Source: Campylobacter ornithocola
GTDB taxonomy: Bacteria; Campylobacterota; Campylobacteria; Campylobacterales; Campylobacteraceae
Length of the DNA stretch: 64,000 bases
Reading direction: 5' to 3'
Assembly (NCBI RefSeq): GCF_013201605.1
Contig: NZ_CP053848.1
Span: 186,001-250,000 of the forward strand
A model generated the notes under the pieces. The model was not told where the DNA came from, searched no databases, and was given only the letters and a program-made list of their open reading frames with translations. The position numbers and the translations under genes are program-made. Below, piece after piece: positions 63,146-64,000 of this stretch (position 1 is the first letter of the stretch; every line of letters begins with the position of its first letter).

Positions 63146-64000
63146 ATGAGTCAAAAATGTATTTTGGTAATCACAGATGGTATAGGTTATAATACAAATT
63201 CAAATTATAATGCTTTTTTTCATGCTAAAAAGCCAACTTATGACAAGCTTTTTAAAAATACTCCTAATGTTTTGATAAAAACAAGTGGCTTGGCAGTTGG
63301 CCTACCTGAAGGTCAAATGGGTAATAGCGAAGTAGGACATATGTGTATAGGTAGTGGACGCATAATTTATCAAAATTTAGTTAAGATAAATAAAGCCATA
63401 GAAAATGACACTTTAAAAGATAATAAGGCTTTAAAAGATTTATTACAAAAATGCAAAAGAGTGCATATTATAGGGCTTTATAGTGATGGCGGGGTGCATT
63501 CTATGCATACGCATTTTAATGCGCTTTTAAAAATTTGTAAGCAAGAAAATAAAGAAGTCTTTGCGCATGCAATTAGTGATGGTAGGGATTGTCCTCCAAA
63601 TTCAGGTTTAGAATTTATAAAATTTTTACAAGAATTTTGCGAAAAAGAAGGGGTTGGTTTTGCTTCTTTATCGGGAAGATTTTATGCTATGGATAGAGAT
63701 AAGCGTTATGACAGGGTTAAGTCTTATTATGATGCTTTATTTGCTAAGGCACCAAGGTGTGATGATTTTGTGCAATTTATACAAAAAAACTATGATGAAA
63801 ATATTACAGATGAGTTTTTAACTCCAGTTATTAGTCAAAACTTTGATGGGATTAAGGCTGAAGATGGTGTGATTTTTATCAATTTTAGAAACGATAGAAT
63901 GCGTCAATTAGTCGCTTCTTTAACCCAAGAAAGTTTTAATGAATTTCCAAAAGAAGTGCTTATAAAAAACGCCATTACTATGAGTTTGTATGATGAGAGT
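63146..64000 (+). CDS. gpmI: Cofactor-independent phosphoglycerate mutase, 3' end missing
   Basis: The first 285 residues of GpmI, which runs off the window. Seen: metal-site Asp11 in VITDGIGY, catalytic Ser61 in [10 protein letters not shown], then [26 protein letters not shown], and [11 protein letters not shown]. It interconverts 3- and 2-phosphoglycerate using Mn2+. The family is ~490-510 residues, so about 40% is missing. RBS AAAAGAG (63136) precedes the ATG. The first codons match the family start. Confidence 0.96.
   Translation, partial: MSQKCILVITDGIGYNTNSNYNAFFHAKKPTYDKLFKNTPNVLIKTSGLAVGLPEGQMGNSEVGHMCIGSGRIIYQNLVKINKAIENDTLKDNKALKDLLQKCKRVHIIGLYSDGGVHSMHTHFNALLKICKQENKEVFAHAISDGRDCPPNSGLEFIKFLQEFCEKEGVGFASLSGRFYAMDRDKRYDRVKSYYDALFAKAPRCDDFVQFIQKNYDENITDEFLTPVISQNFDGIKAEDGVIFINFRNDRMRQLVASLTQESFNEFPKEVLIKNAITMSLYDES

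Noticed and set aside
1-64000. tRNA, rRNA, riboswitch or CRISPR loci
   Set aside because: No cloverleaf, rRNA segment, regular spaced repeats or recognised riboswitch leader was found; all gaps are under 200 bases.

Overview
The window is a chromosomal segment of a thermotolerant Campylobacter, most like the C. lari group. I infer this from the very AT-rich sequence, the dense operons with 4-8 base overlaps, extended -10 promoters (TGnTATAAT) without clear -35 boxes, and gene blocks I recognise from C. jejuni: cpoB-slyD-fabD-pfs; dusB-dksA-rlmH-accD-bamA; tyrA-lpxC-thrB-infB-rbfA-rimP-mcrBC; aroQ-folK-flhF-flhG-fliA-fliM-fliY; pgpA-sat-like-cemR-ispDF / mrp-dapD; murD-mraY / gpmI. The species assignment is inference. 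No rRNA, tRNA, CRISPR array, insertion sequence or prophage was seen. Both ends cut genes: cpoB at the left and gpmI at the right.

Layout. 1-4736 (+): end of the Tol-Pal operon (cpoB), a metal-binding SlyD, FabD, MTA/SAH nucleosidase, a TtcA-like thiolase lacking one expected cluster cysteine, a nicotinamidase-like hydrolase and RecO. 4717-10937 (-): a small flagellar-rod-like protein behind a sigma-54 promoter, then dusB, a membrane protein, dksA, rlmH, accD and bamA. 11015-19195 (+): tyrA, an M23 peptidase, lpxC, tsaB, thrB, ylxR, infB, rbfA, rimP. 19268-22842 (+): an unknown 95-residue protein and a McrBC type IV restriction pair. 22851-25944: ribD facing sppA and an amidohydrolase. 26033-34834 (+): one long operon joining aroQ, an M24 peptidase and folK to the flagellar regulators and switch genes (flhF, flhG, fliA, fliM, fliY), then a LOG protein and mnmA. 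34947-36309 (-): a compact restriction-modification cassette. 36359-39984 (-): pgpA, a diverged ATP-sulfurylase-like protein, the atypical regulator CemR and ispDF. 40092-42369 (+): mrp, dapD. 42380-45894 (-): lipase-like protein, dps behind AT palindromes, pgi, galU. 45969-50283: yigZ, then small hypothetical genes (one with a second sigma-54 promoter), an ABC-F ATPase, a secreted protein, a MORN-repeat lipoprotein and a superinfection-immunity-like membrane protein. 50474-58069: a small HTH protein, a degenerate GGDEF membrane protein, phosphomannomutase, tilS/rimO (-), prfB, and a tandem Usp protein coupled to a K+-channel-like protein. 58078-64000: a 25-residue-repeat BspA-like protein, yeiH / LysR, murD, mraY and gpmI.

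Most of the window is core metabolism, translation, envelope and motility. The accessory or unexplained parts are the restriction-modification cassette, the unknown gene leading McrBC, the MORN/immunity-like cluster, the repeat protein, and two small genes sharing an identical 17-base sigma-54 promoter. That last pair is the best candidate for an undescribed flagellum-linked function. The Usp/K+-channel pair and the motif-altered ATP-sulfurylase-like protein are further leads.
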